Under the pieces are notes generated by a model. It did not search any database, was not told the origin of the DNA, and worked only from the letters and a program-made list of their open reading frames with translations. Positions 24,650-35,633 of a stretch of 64,000 bases of DNA are shown piece by piece; position 1 is the stretch's first letter; each line of letters opens with the position of its first letter. The position numbers were made by a program, and so were the translations under genes. This DNA is from Methyloversatilis discipulorum (GTDB lineage: Bacteria; Pseudomonadota; Gammaproteobacteria; Burkholderiales; Rhodocyclaceae). The DNA lies in assembly GCF_000385375.1 (NCBI RefSeq), contig NZ_ARVV01000001.1, positions 806,001-870,000 on the forward strand. Direction: 5' to 3'.

Positions 24650-24783
24650 CCCCGAGACCGGAACGCCTCCTCTTCCTGCCACTCGAAGGTGCGAAGATGG
24701 CCGCTTCCGGTGCGTGCAGCAGCGCCGCAGCACGCCGGCCCCGAGCCAGAACCCCGCTCGTCGTTTCGCTCCTGGAGAAATGG

Positions 24784-27471
24784 ATGACCTTGTTGAGAGG
24801 CCTCCTGTCCGGTTTTTTCGGCCCGCTCCGCACACCCGCTCGCTCCCGCGCGCGCCTGGCGCTTGGTGTGTTTGCGCTCTGGGCGCCCGGCGCCTTATTC
24901 CTGATCGACCACCCGTGGGCGGCGCAGGGCGGCTGGCTGGTCTGGTGCGTGGCCTGCGGCGTCTGGCTGGTGCGTACCGTTCCGATGCTGCCGCCGGCCG
25001 AGCCCTTGCCCGCTCCGGCCGACGATACGTCCGAACTGCTGCACGAGTTGCCGATGCCCGCCTGCATCTGCTCGCTGCCCGACGGCGGCATGCGCGTGCT
25101 CAATGCGGCGCTCGCCTCGATGGCCAACGAGTCGGCCGATGCACTGCAGGGGCGCAGCATCGTCGAGTTCTGCCAGACTGCCGAGGACAGATCGCGCGTG
25201 GTCGAGGTGCTGGCACAGGGACGCGGCACCGACGATGTCGAACTGCCACTGCGCCGTCGTGACGGTTCGGTGCGCTGGGTGTCGGCGGCAACCCGTCCGG
25301 TTTCCCATCAGGGGCAGCCGGCATTGCTGGTCATCTGCCACGACATCACCGGACACAAGCAGGCCGAACGTTCGCTCGCCGCCAGCGAGGAGCGCTTCCG
25401 CGTGCTGCTCGGCGCGCTGTCGGAGGCGGTCGTGCTCTACGACGCGCAGGCCCGGGTGCTGACGAGCAACCGTTCGGCCGAATCCTGTGCCTGGCTCGAC
25501 GCGGCTCACGCCGGCCTGCCCGGCGGCGGCGACGAATTCACGCTGTGCGACGAACAGGGGCGGTCGCTGGCGCGCGACATGCATCCGGTCATCCGGTCGC
25601 TGGCTGATGGTCTGCCGGCGCGCGACGTGGTGATCGGTGCCGAGAGCGCGTCCGGTCAGATGCGCTGGCTGACCGTCAACACGCAGCCGCTGTTCCACGC
25701 CGGCAGCAAGCGGCCGTACGCCGTGGTGGCGTCCTATTCCGATCTCACCGCGCGCATTCGCGCCGAGCGCGCGCTGCGCGCCAGCGAACAGCGCTACGCA
25801 CTGGCACTGCGCGGCATGAACGAGGGCCTGGCCGAATGGATTACCGGCAGTGACCGCATGTATGTGTCGCCGCGACTGTCGCAGATCATGGGTTACGACG
25901 CCGGCGGGCGCCGCATGCGCGTGCGCGAGTTCGTCGCCGGCATCCATCCGCATGACCGCAAGGCCTGGTCGGCCATGGTCGCCAGCCACCTGAAGGGGCG
26001 CAGCGACCACTTCCAGCAGGAACTGCGCATGCGCCATGCCGACGGCGGCTATCGCTGGTTCCTGCTGCGCGGCGTCGCGCAGCGCGACGCCAGCGGGCGC
26101 AGCAGCCGCGTCGTTGGCACGGTGGCCGACATCACCTTGCGCAAACGGCTGGAAGAGGTCGATGTGGCCGAGCGCGAACTGCTGTCACTGATCGCTGCGG
26201 CGATGCCGCTGAGCGAAGTGATGTCGCGCTTTGCACGGCTGGTGTCCGGTCTGCTGAACGAGGATTCGATCTGCGCGGTGCTCACGCTGACGCCTGGCAC
26301 CGCTGCCGTGGTCGATGTCGTCGGCGCCAATCTGCCGCCTGCGCTGGCCGACTGGCTGCGGCGCGGTCCGGCCGGTGCCGACCATGATGGGCGCCTTCTC
26401 GAAACGCTGGCGGGGCGCCGTCCGCTGCTGTGCGAGGATGTTCAGGCGTCGCCCGATCTCGAGGGCTGTCGTGCGCTGTTCGCCGCCGAGGGCGTGCGTG
26501 CGCTGTGGGCGCTGCCGCTGGCGGCGCAGGACGGCGCGGTGCTGGGCGGACTGATCATCCTGCACCCGCAGGCCTGGCGGCCCGGGCGGGCGGACGAGAA
26601 CGTGATCGAACGGCTGGTCGACATTGCCCAGTTGGCGCTCGAGCGGGCGCGCGCCGAGCGCCAGGTGCGCGAACTGAACGAATCGCTGGAGCGCCGCGTG
26701 GCCGAGCGCACCACGCTGCTGGAGCAGGCAAACAGCGAACTGGAAGCCTTCTCGTACTCGGTGTCGCACGATCTGCGCAGCCCGCTGCGGGCGATCAACG
26801 GCTTCGCGCACCTGCTGGCCGAGCACGCCGGCGCGGTGCTGGACGACGAGGGGCGCGACATGCTGGAGCGCATACAGCGCGGCGCCTCGCGCATGGGTCT
26901 GCTGATCGACGACATCCTGCATTTCTCGCGGGTGTCGCGCGTCGACATGGCGCACAGCGAAATCAATCTGGATACGCTGGCGGCCAATGTCGTCGCCGAT
27001 CTGGCCGAACAGTACCCGGCGGCCAGCGTCGAACTGTCGCCGCTGGGGCATGCCAGCGGCGACCAGTCCATGCTGCGGCAGGTGTTCGTGAACCTGATAG
27101 GCAATGCGCTGAAGTTCTCGTCGCGCAGCCCGCAACCGCGGGTCGAGGTGTTCGTCGAGAACCGGCGCGGCATCCCGGCGATCTGCGTGCGCGACAACGG
27201 GGTCGGCTTCGATCCGGCCTACGCCGATCGCCTGTTCGGCGTGTTCCAGCGCATGCATGGCGCGGAGGAATTTCCGGGCACCGGGGTGGGGCTGGCCATC
27301 GTCAAGCGCATCGTCGAGCGGCACGGCGGCGTCATCGGCGTCGAGGCGGCGCCGGGGCGCGGCGCCACCTTCCGTTTCACGCTGGCAGGCTTCCGTCCGT
27401 TCGACCAGGCGGACGCGGTGCCGGCCGGCGAGAAAGCGAAGCCCGGTGCGGTGTCGCGCACCGGAACCTGA
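24784..27471 (+). CDS. PAS/GAF hybrid-input sensor histidine kinase
   Basis: The 895-residue protein begins with two hydrophobic segments (RLALGVFALWAPGALFLI and GGWLVWCVACGVWLVRTV), then three PAS domains (around residues 80-200, 205-330 and 335-460), a GAF domain (about 470-620), a HisKA domain with the histidine in YSVSHDLRSPLRAINGF near residue 662, and an ATPase domain (NLIGNALKFSSR, DNGVGFDPAYADRLFGVFQ, GTGVGLAIVKRIVERHGG). It ends in a short tail with no receiver domain. No response regulator gene is adjacent, so it is an orphan. The start is chosen because GGAGAAA precedes it at good spacing; the open frame runs much further upstream through narX antisense. The signal it senses is unknown; its divergent placement from narX hints at redox. 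Confidence 0.85.
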   Translation: MTLLRGLLSGFFGPLRTPARSRARLALGVFALWAPGALFLIDHPWAAQGGWLVWCVACGVWLVRTVPMLPPAEPLPAPADDTSELLHELPMPACICSLPDGGMRVLNAALASMANESADALQGRSIVEFCQTAEDRSRVVEVLAQGRGTDDVELPLRRRDGSVRWVSAATRPVSHQGQPALLVICHDITGHKQAERSLAASEERFRVLLGALSEAVVLYDAQARVLTSNRSAESCAWLDAAHAGLPGGGDEFTLCDEQGRSLARDMHPVIRSLADGLPARDVVIGAESASGQMRWLTVNTQPLFHAGSKRPYAVVASYSDLTARIRAERALRASEQRYALALRGMNEGLAEWITGSDRMYVSPRLSQIMGYDAGGRRMRVREFVAGIHPHDRKAWSAMVASHLKGRSDHFQQELRMRHADGGYRWFLLRGVAQRDASGRSSRVVGTVADITLRKRLEEVDVAERELLSLIAAAMPLSEVMSRFARLVSGLLNEDSICAVLTLTPGTAAVVDVVGANLPPALADWLRRGPAGADHDGRLLETLAGRRPLLCEDVQASPDLEGCRALFAAEGVRALWALPLAAQDGAVLGGLIILHPQAWRPGRADENVIERLVDIAQLALERARAERQVRELNESLERRVAERTTLLEQANSELEAFSYSVSHDLRSPLRAINGFAHLLAEHAGAVLDDEGRDMLERIQRGASRMGLLIDDILHFSRVSRVDMAHSEINLDTLAANVVADLAEQYPAASVELSPLGHASGDQSMLRQVFVNLIGNALKFSSRSPQPRVEVFVENRRGIPAICVRDNGVGFDPAYADRLFGVFQRMHGAEEFPGTGVGLAIVKRIVERHGGVIGVEAAPGRGATFRFTLAGFRPFDQADAVPAGEKAKPGAVSRTGT

Positions 27472-27484
27472 AGACCGCAGATGC

Positions 27485-27520
27485 GAAAACGGAGCGGTCC
27501 GCCAGGGCGAAGCGCTCCGT
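27485..27520 (-). terminator. Terminator between the PAS kinase and purC
   Basis: ACGGAGCG (27489-27496) pairs with CGCTCCGT (27513-27520). On the minus strand the stem is followed by TTTTCGC, so it fits an intrinsic terminator of the purC transcript. It may also stop the convergent kinase transcript. Confidence 0.6.
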
Positions 27521-27541
27521 TGGGTCGGGGCGTAAGGTGTG

Positions 27542-28423
27542 TCAGCCGATCAGCCGGGTCAGTGCCTCACGGTACTTGTCGCCGGTACGCTGGATGATGT
27601 CGGCCGGCAGGCGCGGGCCCGGCGCAGTCTTGTTCCAGTCCAGCGTTTCCAGGTAGTCGCGCACGAACTGCTTGTCGAAGGACGGCGGGTTGCTGCCTTC
27701 CTGGTACTGGTCGGCCGGCCAGAAGCGCGACGAATCCGGCGTCAGCGCCTCGTCGATCAGGATCAGATTGCCGTCAGCGTCGAGTCCGAATTCGAACTTG
27801 GTGTCGGCGATGATGATGCCGCGGCTCTTCGCGTAGTCGGCGGCCGCGCTGTACAGCGCGATCGCAGTGTCACGCACCTTGGCTGCCATGGCGGCACCGA
27901 TCAGCGCTTCGGTCTGCGCGTAGCTGATGTTCTCGTCGTGGTCGCCCACCGCCGCCTTGGTGGCTGGCGTGAAAATCGGCGACGGCAGCTTCGAGGCCAT
28001 GCGCAGGCCATGCGGCAGCTGCACGCCACACACCGCCCCGGTGCGTGAGTAGTCGCCCCAGCCGGATCCGATCAGGTAGCCGCGCACGACCGCTTCGATC
28101 GGCAGCGGCTTGAGCCGCCGCACGACGATGGCGCGGCCTTCGACCTGATCGCGTTCATCCGCCATCACGACCGACTCGGGCGCAATGCCGGTCAGGTGGT
28201 TGGGCGATACGCCGGCCAGCCTGCCGAACCAGAAGTTCGAAACGGCCGTCAGCACCTTGCCCTTGCCCGGGATGGGGTCGGGCAGGATGACGTCGAACGC
28301 CGACAGGCGATCGGTGGTGACGATGAGCATCTTCTCGTCATCGATCGCGTAGATGTCACGGACCTTGCCGCGGGCGATCAGCGGCAGGCTCTTGATGCTG
28401 GATTCGAACAGTGCGTCGGCCAT
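27542..28423 (-). CDS. purC: Phosphoribosylaminoimidazole-succinocarboxamide synthase (PurC)
   Basis: The 293-residue enzyme joins aspartate to CAIR in purine synthesis. Family motifs are clear: [60 protein letters not shown] and [13 protein letters not shown]. It is the longer SAICAR synthase form found in many proteobacteria and in yeast. It ends the gap-pgk-pyk-fba-purC gene string, an order common in beta-proteobacteria, and lies 30 bases after fba. Confidence 0.96.
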   Translation of the reverse strand: MADALFESSIKSLPLIARGKVRDIYAIDDEKMLIVTTDRLSAFDVILPDPIPGKGKVLTAVSNFWFGRLAGVSPNHLTGIAPESVVMADERDQVEGRAIVVRRLKPLPIEAVVRGYLIGSGWGDYSRTGAVCGVQLPHGLRMASKLPSPIFTPATKAAVGDHDENISYAQTEALIGAAMAAKVRDTAIALYSAAADYAKSRGIIIADTKFEFGLDADGNLILIDEALTPDSSRFWPADQYQEGSNPPSFDKQFVRDYLETLDWNKTAPGPRLPADIIQRTGDKYREALTRLIG

Positions 28424-28453
28424 TTCGGTCTTCGGTGCGGTCGTCGGTAAGGA

Positions 28454-29518
28454 TCAGTTGACGGTCTGGGCCAGCTTGCCGCTGGCGTACATGCGGGCGA
28501 TCTCGTCGAGCGGGATGGCCTTGATCTTGCTGCCCTGGCCTTCGCAGCCGAACTGCAGATAGCGTTCCTTGCACACGGCCTTGGCGGCTTCGCGCGCCGG
28601 CTTCAGCCATTCGCGGGCGTCGAACTTGTCCGGGTTCTCGGCCAGGAACTTGCGCACCGCGCCGGTCATCGCCAGACGGATGTCGGTGTCGATGTTGATC
28701 TTGCGCACGCCGTACTTGATCGCTTCCTGGATTTCCTCGACCGGCACGCCGTAGGTTTCCTTCATCTTGCCGCCGTACTGGTTGATGATGGCCAGCAGTT
28801 CCTGCGGCACCGACGACGAGCCGTGCATTACCAGGTGGGTGTTCGGAATGCGCTTGTTGATCTCCTTGACGCGCGAGATCGCCAGGATGTCGCCGGTCGG
28901 CTTGCGGGTGAACTTGTAGGCGCCGTGGCTGGTGCCGATGGCGATGGCCAGCGCGTCCAGCTGGGTGGCCTTGACGAACTGGGCGGCTTCTTCCGGGTCG
29001 GTCAGCAGCGACGAGTGGTCGAGCTTGCCTTCGGCGCCGTGGCCGTCTTCCTCGCCGGCCATGCCGGTCTCCAGCGAGCCGAGGCAGCCCAGCTCGCCTT
29101 CGACCGTAACACCGACCTTGTGCGCCATCTCGACCACGCGGCGGGTGACGTCGACGTTGTAGTCGAAGGAGGCCGGCGTCTTGCCGTCTTCCTTCAGCGA
29201 GCCGTCCATCATGACCGAGCCGAAGCCCAGATCGATCGCGCCCTGGCAGATCGCCGGCGACTGGCCGTGATCCTGGTGCATCACCAGCGGGATGTGCGGA
29301 TAAGCTTCGACCGCGGCCTGGATCAGGTGCTTGATGAAGCTCTCGCCGGCGTACTTGCGGGCACCGGCGCTGGCCTGCAGGATGACCGGAGCGCCGACTT
29401 CGTCGGCGGCGCTCATCACGGCCTGCACCTGCTCGAGGTTGTTCACGTTGAATGCCGGCAGGCCGTAGCCGTTTTCGGCGGCGTGGTCGAGCAGTTGGCG
29501 CATGGATACCAGAGGCAT
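28454..29518 (-). CDS. fba: Class II fructose-bisphosphate aldolase, Calvin-cycle subtype
   Basis: The 354-residue zinc aldolase joins dihydroxyacetone phosphate and glyceraldehyde 3-phosphate, and can also make sedoheptulose bisphosphate. Zinc and active-site motifs include [10 protein letters not shown] near residue 80, [25 protein letters not shown] and HGSSSVPQ. The pattern is that of the aldolases found in Calvin-cycle operons rather than the E. coli FbaA type. It follows pyk by 17 bases, so they share a transcript. Confidence 0.95.
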   Translation of the reverse strand: MPLVSMRQLLDHAAENGYGLPAFNVNNLEQVQAVMSAADEVGAPVILQASAGARKYAGESFIKHLIQAAVEAYPHIPLVMHQDHGQSPAICQGAIDLGFGSVMMDGSLKEDGKTPASFDYNVDVTRRVVEMAHKVGVTVEGELGCLGSLETGMAGEEDGHGAEGKLDHSSLLTDPEEAAQFVKATQLDALAIAIGTSHGAYKFTRKPTGDILAISRVKEINKRIPNTHLVMHGSSSVPQELLAIINQYGGKMKETYGVPVEEIQEAIKYGVRKINIDTDIRLAMTGAVRKFLAENPDKFDAREWLKPAREAAKAVCKERYLQFGCEGQGSKIKAIPLDEIARMYASGKLAQTVN

Positions 29519-29535
29519 GAGTTTCTCCTGCGAGT

Positions 29536-30984
29536 TCAGATTACGGTGGAGAGTTGACGATACTCCCCGACCTTGACGATTTTCAGTGTATTGGTACCGC
29601 CCGGAACGCCAATAGGCTCGCCGAAGGACAGCACGATGAGGTCACCGACCTTCACGGCACCGCTGCGCAGCAGTTCGGCCTCGGCGTCGAGCAGCATGCG
29701 GTCGCGATCGGCGTCCGGATCGAGCTTGATCATCAGCGGCGTCACGCCACGGTACATCGACAACTTGTAACGGGTGCGCACTTCCGGTGTCAGCGCGTAA
29801 ATGGGCACGCCGCTGTTCAGGCGCGACATCCACAGCGAAGTCGAACCGGACTGGGTCAGCGTGGCGATCGCCTTCACCTTCAGGTGGAAGGCCGAGAACA
29901 GCGCAGCCATCGCGATCGACTGGTCGATGCGGGTGAACACGCGCTGCAGGAATTCCTGGTCCAGCTTCACCTCGGCCGACTTCTCGGCCTCGATGCAGAT
30001 GCGGCTCATCGCCTCGACCGTCTCGACCGGGTACTGGCCGGAGGCGGTTTCGGCCGACAGCATGACGGCGTCGGTGCCGTCGAGCACCGCATTGGCGACG
30101 TCCGACACCTCGGCACGCGTGGGCACCGGGCTGCTGATCATCGATTCCATCATCTGCGTGGCGGTGATGACCAGCTTGTTCATTTCGCGCGACACGCGAA
30201 TGATGCGCTTCTGCATCGCCGGCACCGCGGCGTCACCCACTTCGACCGCGAGGTCACCGCGCGCCACCATGGCGCCGTCCGACGCTTCGAGGATTTCCTC
30301 CAGCGCCGGGATCGCCTCGACACGCTCGATCTTGGCGATCAGCTGGGCGTTGGAGCCCGCCGCGCGCAACAGGTCGCGCGCCTGCCTCATGTCGGCGCCG
30401 CTCTTCGGGAAGCTCACCGCGACAAAGTCGACATTCAGCGACGCCGCGATCTTGATGTCTTCCATGTCCTTCGCGGTCAGCGCCGGCGCCGACAGGCCGC
30501 CACCCTGGCGGTTGATGCCCTTGTTGTTCGACAGCTCGCCACCGTGGCGCACCGTGCAGTGGATCTGCGTATCGGTGACCGCCTTCACGTCCATCACGAT
30601 GCGGCCATCGTCGAGCAGCAGTACGGCGCCCGGTTCGACGTCGTTCACCAGTTCCGGGTAATCGAGGCCGACATGGTCGGCGTCACCCAGCTGGCACTCG
30701 ATGTCGAACACGAACTTCTGTCCGGCCTTCAGCAGCACCTTGCTGCCGGCGAACTTGCCGACGCGGATCTTCGGGCCCTGCAGGTCGGCCATGATGCCGA
30801 CCGTGCGGCCGACCTTGGCGCAGACCGCGTGCAGCGTTTCAACGCGCGCACGGTGGTCGTCCGCCTTGCCATGCGAAAAGTTGAGCCGCACGACATCGAC
30901 CCCGGCCTCGACCAGACGGGTGAGCGTGGCCAGGTCGCTGGAAGCGGGGCCGAGTGTGGCGACGATTTTGGTGAAGCGATGCAT
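29536..30984 (-). CDS. pyk: Pyruvate kinase
   Basis: The 482-residue enzyme makes pyruvate and ATP from phosphoenolpyruvate. Visible motifs are the N-terminal [12 protein letters not shown], the substrate-binding lysine in [18 protein letters not shown], and [29 protein letters not shown]. The C-terminal regulatory domain ([20 protein letters not shown]) is complete. It lies between pgk and fba, inside the sugar-phosphate cluster, 45 bases after pgk. Confidence 0.95.
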   Translation of the reverse strand: MHRFTKIVATLGPASSDLATLTRLVEAGVDVVRLNFSHGKADDHRARVETLHAVCAKVGRTVGIMADLQGPKIRVGKFAGSKVLLKAGQKFVFDIECQLGDADHVGLDYPELVNDVEPGAVLLLDDGRIVMDVKAVTDTQIHCTVRHGGELSNNKGINRQGGGLSAPALTAKDMEDIKIAASLNVDFVAVSFPKSGADMRQARDLLRAAGSNAQLIAKIERVEAIPALEEILEASDGAMVARGDLAVEVGDAAVPAMQKRIIRVSREMNKLVITATQMMESMISSPVPTRAEVSDVANAVLDGTDAVMLSAETASGQYPVETVEAMSRICIEAEKSAEVKLDQEFLQRVFTRIDQSIAMAALFSAFHLKVKAIATLTQSGSTSLWMSRLNSGVPIYALTPEVRTRYKLSMYRGVTPLMIKLDPDADRDRMLLDAEAELLRSGAVKVGDLIVLSFGEPIGVPGGTNTLKIVKVGEYRQLSTVI

Positions 30985-31029
30985 GGCTGGGCGGACTCCT
31001 CGTTGTTTTGTATGCGCGTTCTGTGATGT

Positions 31030-32196
31030 TCAGCCGTTGGCGCGCTTGAGCAGGATATCGACTGCCGGCAGCGTCTTGCCCTCGAGGAATTCGAGGAAGG
31101 CGCCGCCGCCGGTCGAGATGTAGCTCACCTGGTCGGCAATTCCGTATTTTGCGATGGCGGCGAGCGTGTCGCCACCTCCGGCGATCGAATAGGCCTTCGA
31201 TTCGGCAATCGCGCGCGCCACCGTTTCGGTGCCGTGACCGAATGCGTCGAACTCGAACACGCCGACCGGGCCGTTCCACACTATGGTGCCGGCAGCCCGC
31301 AGCGTTTCGGCCAGCTTGGCGGCGGCCTTCGGGCCGATGTCCAGGATCATGTCGTCGTCGGCCACCTCATCGACCGCCTTGACGGTCGCCTCGGCGTCGG
31401 CGGCGAAGGCCTTCGCACATACGACATCTTCCGGCAGCGGCACGTTCGTCTTGGCCATCACGCGCTTGGCGGCGTCGACCAGGTCGGCTTCGGCCAGTGA
31501 CTTGCCGATCTTCTTGCCGGCAGCCAGCAGGAAGGTGTTGGCGATGCCGCCACCGACGATGAGCTGATCAACCTTGTCGGCCAGGTTTTCGAGCAGCGTG
31601 AGCTTGGTCGACACCTTGGAACCGGCGACGATGGCCGCCAGCGGGCGGGCCGGCTGGCCCAGCGCCTTGCCCAGAGCGTCCAGTTCGCTGGCCATCAGCG
31701 GACCGGCGCAGGCGACCGGCGCGTACTGGCCCATGCCGAAGGTGGTCGCCTCGGCGCGGTGAGCGGTGCCGAAGGCGTCGTTCACCCACACGTCGCACAG
31801 CGCGGCGAGCTTCTTCGACAGCGCGTCGTCGCACTTCTTCTCGCCCTTGTTGGCACGACAGTTCTCCAGCAGCACGACTTCGCCCGGCGCGACCTGTACG
31901 CCGTCTGTCCAGTTGGCGACCAGCTTCACTTCGAAGCCCAGCAGTTCGGACATGCGGCGCGCGATCGGCGCTAGCGAGTCTTCGGGCTTCAGTTCGCCTT
32001 CGGTCGGGCGACCGAGGTGGGAGGTGACCATGACGGCGGCACCGGCGTCGCGGGCGGCGCGTATCGCCGGCAGCGAGGCGCGGATGCGCGTGTCTTCGGT
32101 GATGTTGCCGGCGTCGTCCTGCGGCACGTTCAGGTCGGAGCGGATGAATACCCGCTTGCCCTTGAGATCGAGATCGGAAAGTCGCTTGAACTGCAT
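31030..32196 (-). CDS. pgk: Phosphoglycerate kinase
   Basis: The 388-residue enzyme interconverts 3-phosphoglycerate and 1,3-bisphosphoglycerate. It has the N-terminal signature [18 protein letters not shown], the substrate arginines in [11 protein letters not shown] and the C-terminal nucleotide-binding loop [12 protein letters not shown] with [13 protein letters not shown]. It serves both glycolysis and the Calvin cycle. A terminator-like hairpin separates it from gap, so it may have its own promoter. Confidence 0.96.
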   Translation of the reverse strand: MQFKRLSDLDLKGKRVFIRSDLNVPQDDAGNITEDTRIRASLPAIRAARDAGAAVMVTSHLGRPTEGELKPEDSLAPIARRMSELLGFEVKLVANWTDGVQVAPGEVVLLENCRANKGEKKCDDALSKKLAALCDVWVNDAFGTAHRAEATTFGMGQYAPVACAGPLMASELDALGKALGQPARPLAAIVAGSKVSTKLTLLENLADKVDQLIVGGGIANTFLLAAGKKIGKSLAEADLVDAAKRVMAKTNVPLPEDVVCAKAFAADAEATVKAVDEVADDDMILDIGPKAAAKLAETLRAAGTIVWNGPVGVFEFDAFGHGTETVARAIAESKAYSIAGGGDTLAAIAKYGIADQVSYISTGGGAFLEFLEGKTLPAVDILLKRANG

Positions 32197-32253
32197 GATG
32201 AATCCTCCGCGCGGTGCGTGATGAGCGTGATCGAGTGGATTTTCGGGAAGGGG

Positions 32254-32295
32254 AAAAACGAAGCGGGGCAGGGGCGCACGCGCCCGAACCCCGCT
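32254..32295 (-). terminator. Intrinsic terminator after gap
   Basis: On the minus strand AGCGGGG and CCCCGCT form the outer stem, with an inner GGGCGC/GCGCCC stem, and TCGTTTTT follows. It lies 17 bases after the gap stop codon, so much of the gap transcript should end here before pgk. Confidence 0.7.
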
Positions 32296-32311
32296 CGTCG
32301 ATGCCGTGTCC

Positions 32312-33328
32312 TTACTTGGCGCTCATCAGCGCGACGGTGGTGTCCAGCATGCGGTTCGAGAAGCCCCACTCGTTGTCGTACCAGGACAGCACCTTGACCA
32401 GCTTGCCGTCGGCCGACACGCGGGTCTGGGTCGAGTCGAACACGCTCGAACGCGGATCGTGGTTGAAGTCGATGCTCACCAGCGGCAGCGTGTTGTAGCC
32501 GAGGATGCCGGCCAGTTCGCCCTCCGAGGCGGCCTTCAGAATGGCGTTCACTTCATCCACCGTGGTGGCGCGCTTGGCGGTGAAGGTCAGGTCGACCACC
32601 GACACATTGATGGTCGGCACGCGCATCGCGAAGCCGTCCAGCTTGCCGTTCAGCTCCGGCAGCACCAGGCCGACCGCGGCGGCGGCGCCGGTCTTGGTCG
32701 GGATCATCGACTGCGTGGCGCTGCGGGCACGGCGCAGGTCCTCGTGATAGACGTCGGTCAGCACCTGGTCGTTGGTGAAGGCGTGGATGGTGGTCATCAG
32801 GCCGGTTTCGATGCCGATCTTGTCGTTCAGCGGCTTGGCCAGCGGCGCCAGGCAGTTGGTCGTGCAGCTGGCGTTCGAGATGACGGTGTCGCTGGCCTTC
32901 AGCACGCCGTGGTTGACGCCATAGACGACGGTGGCGTCCACGTCCTTGCCGCCCGGGGCGGAAATGATCACCTTCTTGGCGCCGCCCTTCAGGTGGGCAG
33001 AGGCCTTTTCCTTGGTGGTGAAGAAGCCGGTGCATTCCATCACCACGTCGACGCCCAGCTCGCCCCACGGCAGCTCGGCCGGGTTGCGGTTGGCCAGCAC
33101 GCGGATCTTGTCGCCGTTCACCACCATGTAGTCGCCGTCGACGCTGACCGTGCCCGGGAACTTGCCGTGCGCGGTGTCGTACTGCGTCAGGTGCGCGTTG
33201 GTCTTCGGGTCGCCGAGGTCGTTGATCGCGACGATTTCGATGTCGTGGCGCTTGCCGCCTTCGTAGTGCGCACGCAGCACATTGCGGCCGATACGCCCGT
33301 AACCATTGATCGCAACCTTGATCGTCAT
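32312..33328 (-). CDS. gap: Glyceraldehyde-3-phosphate dehydrogenase, type I
   Basis: The 338-residue enzyme has the Rossmann start [15 protein letters not shown], the catalytic cysteine in [13 protein letters not shown] near residue 156 and the conserved [15 protein letters not shown] at the end. It interconverts glyceraldehyde 3-phosphate and 1,3-bisphosphoglycerate. Cofactor preference cannot be fixed with confidence. It is flanked on both sides by terminator-like hairpins, so it may form its own transcription unit within the cluster. Confidence 0.95.
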   Translation of the reverse strand: MTIKVAINGYGRIGRNVLRAHYEGGKRHDIEIVAINDLGDPKTNAHLTQYDTAHGKFPGTVSVDGDYMVVNGDKIRVLANRNPAELPWGELGVDVVMECTGFFTTKEKASAHLKGGAKKVIISAPGGKDVDATVVYGVNHGVLKASDTVISNASCTTNCLAPLAKPLNDKIGIETGLMTTIHAFTNDQVLTDVYHEDLRRARSATQSMIPTKTGAAAAVGLVLPELNGKLDGFAMRVPTINVSVVDLTFTAKRATTVDEVNAILKAASEGELAGILGYNTLPLVSIDFNHDPRSSVFDSTQTRVSADGKLVKVLSWYDNEWGFSNRMLDTTVALMSAK

Positions 33329-33432
33329 TTCAGCAACTCCCTCTCCGTTGGGTGTGGATTCAAGAAAAGTCTTCGATTGTGCGGCGCAACTTGTGGCTGC
33401 GCTGCGCCTAAATTGGCATTTGGAAACGCAAA

Positions 33433-33462
33433 CGCGGCGGATGGAGACTCCATCCCGCCGCG
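33433..33462 (-). terminator. Terminator-like hairpin between tkt and gap
   Basis: CGCGGCGG (33433-33440) pairs with CCGCCGCG (33455-33462), with an inner ATGGAG/CTCCAT stem and one bulged base. On the minus strand GTTTGCGTTT follows, a weak U-rich tail. It starts eight bases after the tkt stop. Confidence 0.6.
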
Positions 33463-33469
33463 TCGGCGC

Positions 33470-35491
33470 TTACCTGCCAAGCAGTTGTCGTGCCGCCTGC
33501 GCCACCGCGTCTGCGGTGATGCCGAAAGCCTTGTACAGCTCGCCCGCCGGAGCGGACTCGCCGAAGTGGTCCAGACCCACCACCGCGCCTTCGAGGCCGA
33601 CGTACTTGCGCCACAGATCGGTCACGCCCGCTTCCACCGCAACGCGCGGAACGCCGTGCGGCAGCACGGTTTCACGCCAGGCGGCGTCCTGACGGTCGAA
33701 TACCGAGGTCGACGGCATCGACACCACGCGCACCGTGATGCCTTCCGCTTCCAGCGTCTTCTGTGCGGCCAGCGCCAGAGATACTTCCGAGCCGGTGGCG
33801 ATCAGCACCGCTTCCACCTTGCCGGCCGCATCGGACAGGACGTAACCACCGCGCGCGATGGCGGCGGTGGTCGCGGCGTCGCGCGGAACGTGCGGCAGGT
33901 TCTGGCGCGAGAACATCATCGAGGTCGGGCCGTCGGCACGCTTGATCGCGCTGGCCCAGGCCACGGCGGACTCGACCGTGTCGCACGGGCGCCATACGTC
34001 CATGTTCGGCATCAGGCGCAGCGTGGCGGTCTGTTCCACCGGCTGGTGGGTCGGGCCGTCTTCGCCGAGGCCGATCGAGTCATGCGTGAACACGAACACC
34101 TGACGCACCTTCATCAGCGCCGCCATGCGCAGCGCGTTGCGCGCGTACTCGGAGAACATCAGGAAGGTGGCGGTATAGGGGATGAAGCCGCCATGCAGCG
34201 CAATGCCGTTGGCGATGGCCGCCATGCCGAATTCGCGCACGCCGTAGTAGATGTAGTTGCCGCCCGGGTTCTTCGGCGAGATGCCCTTGGAGCCGGACCA
34301 CAGCGTCAGATTGGAGCCGGCGAGGTCGGCCGAGCCGCCCAGCAGTTCCGGCAGCGCCGGCGCAAGGGCTTCGATGCAGTTCTGGCTGGCCTTGCGGCTG
34401 GCGATGTTCTCGGCCTTGCCGTCGAACTTGGCGATCGTGTCGGCAACCACCTGTTCGAAGTTCTCGGGCAGCGCGCCGCGCATGCGACGGGTGAATTCGG
34501 CGGCCAGTTCCGGGTGTTCGGCGCTGTAGGCGGTGAAGCGGGCAGACCATTCCTCTTCCGCCTTCTTGCCGGCCGGTCGGCCGTCCCAGGCAGCGTACAC
34601 GTCGGCCGGAATTTCGAACGGTGCGTGCGTCCAGCCGATGTGGGCGCGCGCGGCCTCGATTTCGGCAGCGCCGAGCGGCGCGCCGTGCACGTCGTGACCG
34701 CCGGCCTTGTTCGGCGAACCGAGGCCGATCACCGTGCGGCAGCAGATCAGCGTCGGGCGGGCGGTGTCGGCCTTGGCGGCGCGGATGGCGGCGTCGATGG
34801 CGGCCGCGTCATGGCCGTCGACCGCCGGGATGACCTGCCAGCCGTAGGCTTCGAAGCGCTTCGGCGTGTCGTCGGCGAACCAGCCCTTGACGTGGCCGTC
34901 GATCGAAATGCCGTTGTCGTCGTAGAACACGATCAGCTTGCCCAGACCCTGGGTGCCGGCCAGCGAGCACGCCTCGTGCGAAATGCCTTCCATCAGGCAG
35001 CCGTCACCGGCAAAGGCATAGGTGTAGTGGTCGACCACGCTGTGGCCGGGGCGGTTGAACTGCGCCGCCATCGCCCGTTCGGCGATGGCCATGCCGACCG
35101 CGTTGGCCAGACCCTGGCCCAGCGGGCCGGTGGTGGTTTCGACGCCCGGCGCGTAGCCGTGCTCCGGGTGGCCCGGCGTCTTCGAATGCAGCTGGCGGAA
35201 GGACTTGATGTCGTCGATCGACAGGTCGTAGCCGGAGAGGTGCAGCAGCGCGTACAGCAGCATCGAGCCGTGACCATTCGACAGCACGAAGCGGTCACGA
35301 TCAGCCCAGTTCGGGTTGGCCGGGTTGTGCTTCAGGTGGTGACGCCAGAGCACTTCGGCGATCTCTGCCATGCCCATCGGGGCGCCGGGGTGACCGGAAT
35401 TGGCTTTCTGCACGGCGTCCATCGCCAGGGCGCGGATTGCGCCGGTGATCGGGTTGAAGCCTGCTTTCGGGGTGATGGAGGGCGCGCTCAT
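33470..35491 (-). CDS. tkt: Transketolase
   Basis: The 673-residue thiamine-diphosphate enzyme has the expected signatures: [30 protein letters not shown] at the N-terminus, [18 protein letters not shown] for the cofactor-binding region, and [17 protein letters not shown] in the pyrimidine domain. It moves two-carbon units in the Calvin cycle and pentose phosphate pathway. It lies between prk and gap, as in cbb operons. Confidence 0.96.
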   Translation of the reverse strand: MSAPSITPKAGFNPITGAIRALAMDAVQKANSGHPGAPMGMAEIAEVLWRHHLKHNPANPNWADRDRFVLSNGHGSMLLYALLHLSGYDLSIDDIKSFRQLHSKTPGHPEHGYAPGVETTTGPLGQGLANAVGMAIAERAMAAQFNRPGHSVVDHYTYAFAGDGCLMEGISHEACSLAGTQGLGKLIVFYDDNGISIDGHVKGWFADDTPKRFEAYGWQVIPAVDGHDAAAIDAAIRAAKADTARPTLICCRTVIGLGSPNKAGGHDVHGAPLGAAEIEAARAHIGWTHAPFEIPADVYAAWDGRPAGKKAEEEWSARFTAYSAEHPELAAEFTRRMRGALPENFEQVVADTIAKFDGKAENIASRKASQNCIEALAPALPELLGGSADLAGSNLTLWSGSKGISPKNPGGNYIYYGVREFGMAAIANGIALHGGFIPYTATFLMFSEYARNALRMAALMKVRQVFVFTHDSIGLGEDGPTHQPVEQTATLRLMPNMDVWRPCDTVESAVAWASAIKRADGPTSMMFSRQNLPHVPRDAATTAAIARGGYVLSDAAGKVEAVLIATGSEVSLALAAQKTLEAEGITVRVVSMPSTSVFDRQDAAWRETVLPHGVPRVAVEAGVTDLWRKYVGLEGAVVGLDHFGESAPAGELYKAFGITADAVAQAARQLLGR

Positions 35492-35633
35492 CAGAGGGGG
35501 TTCCGGCCGGAAAAACCCGCAATTATCCGCGAAAACAAGGGGTCACGCCAGCCGTGCTGCGGCGCAGGAAGGGCGCGGATCTGCCGGGGATCGGGTCTGA
35601 GTGGTGGCGGCAACAGGGGCGTTGCCGTGCTTT

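Noticed and set aside
22801..24783. An upstream extension of the PAS kinase frame through narX antisense
   Set aside because: The extension has no conserved motif and overlaps narX completely; the ATG at 24784 has a good ribosome-binding site and directly precedes the membrane segments.
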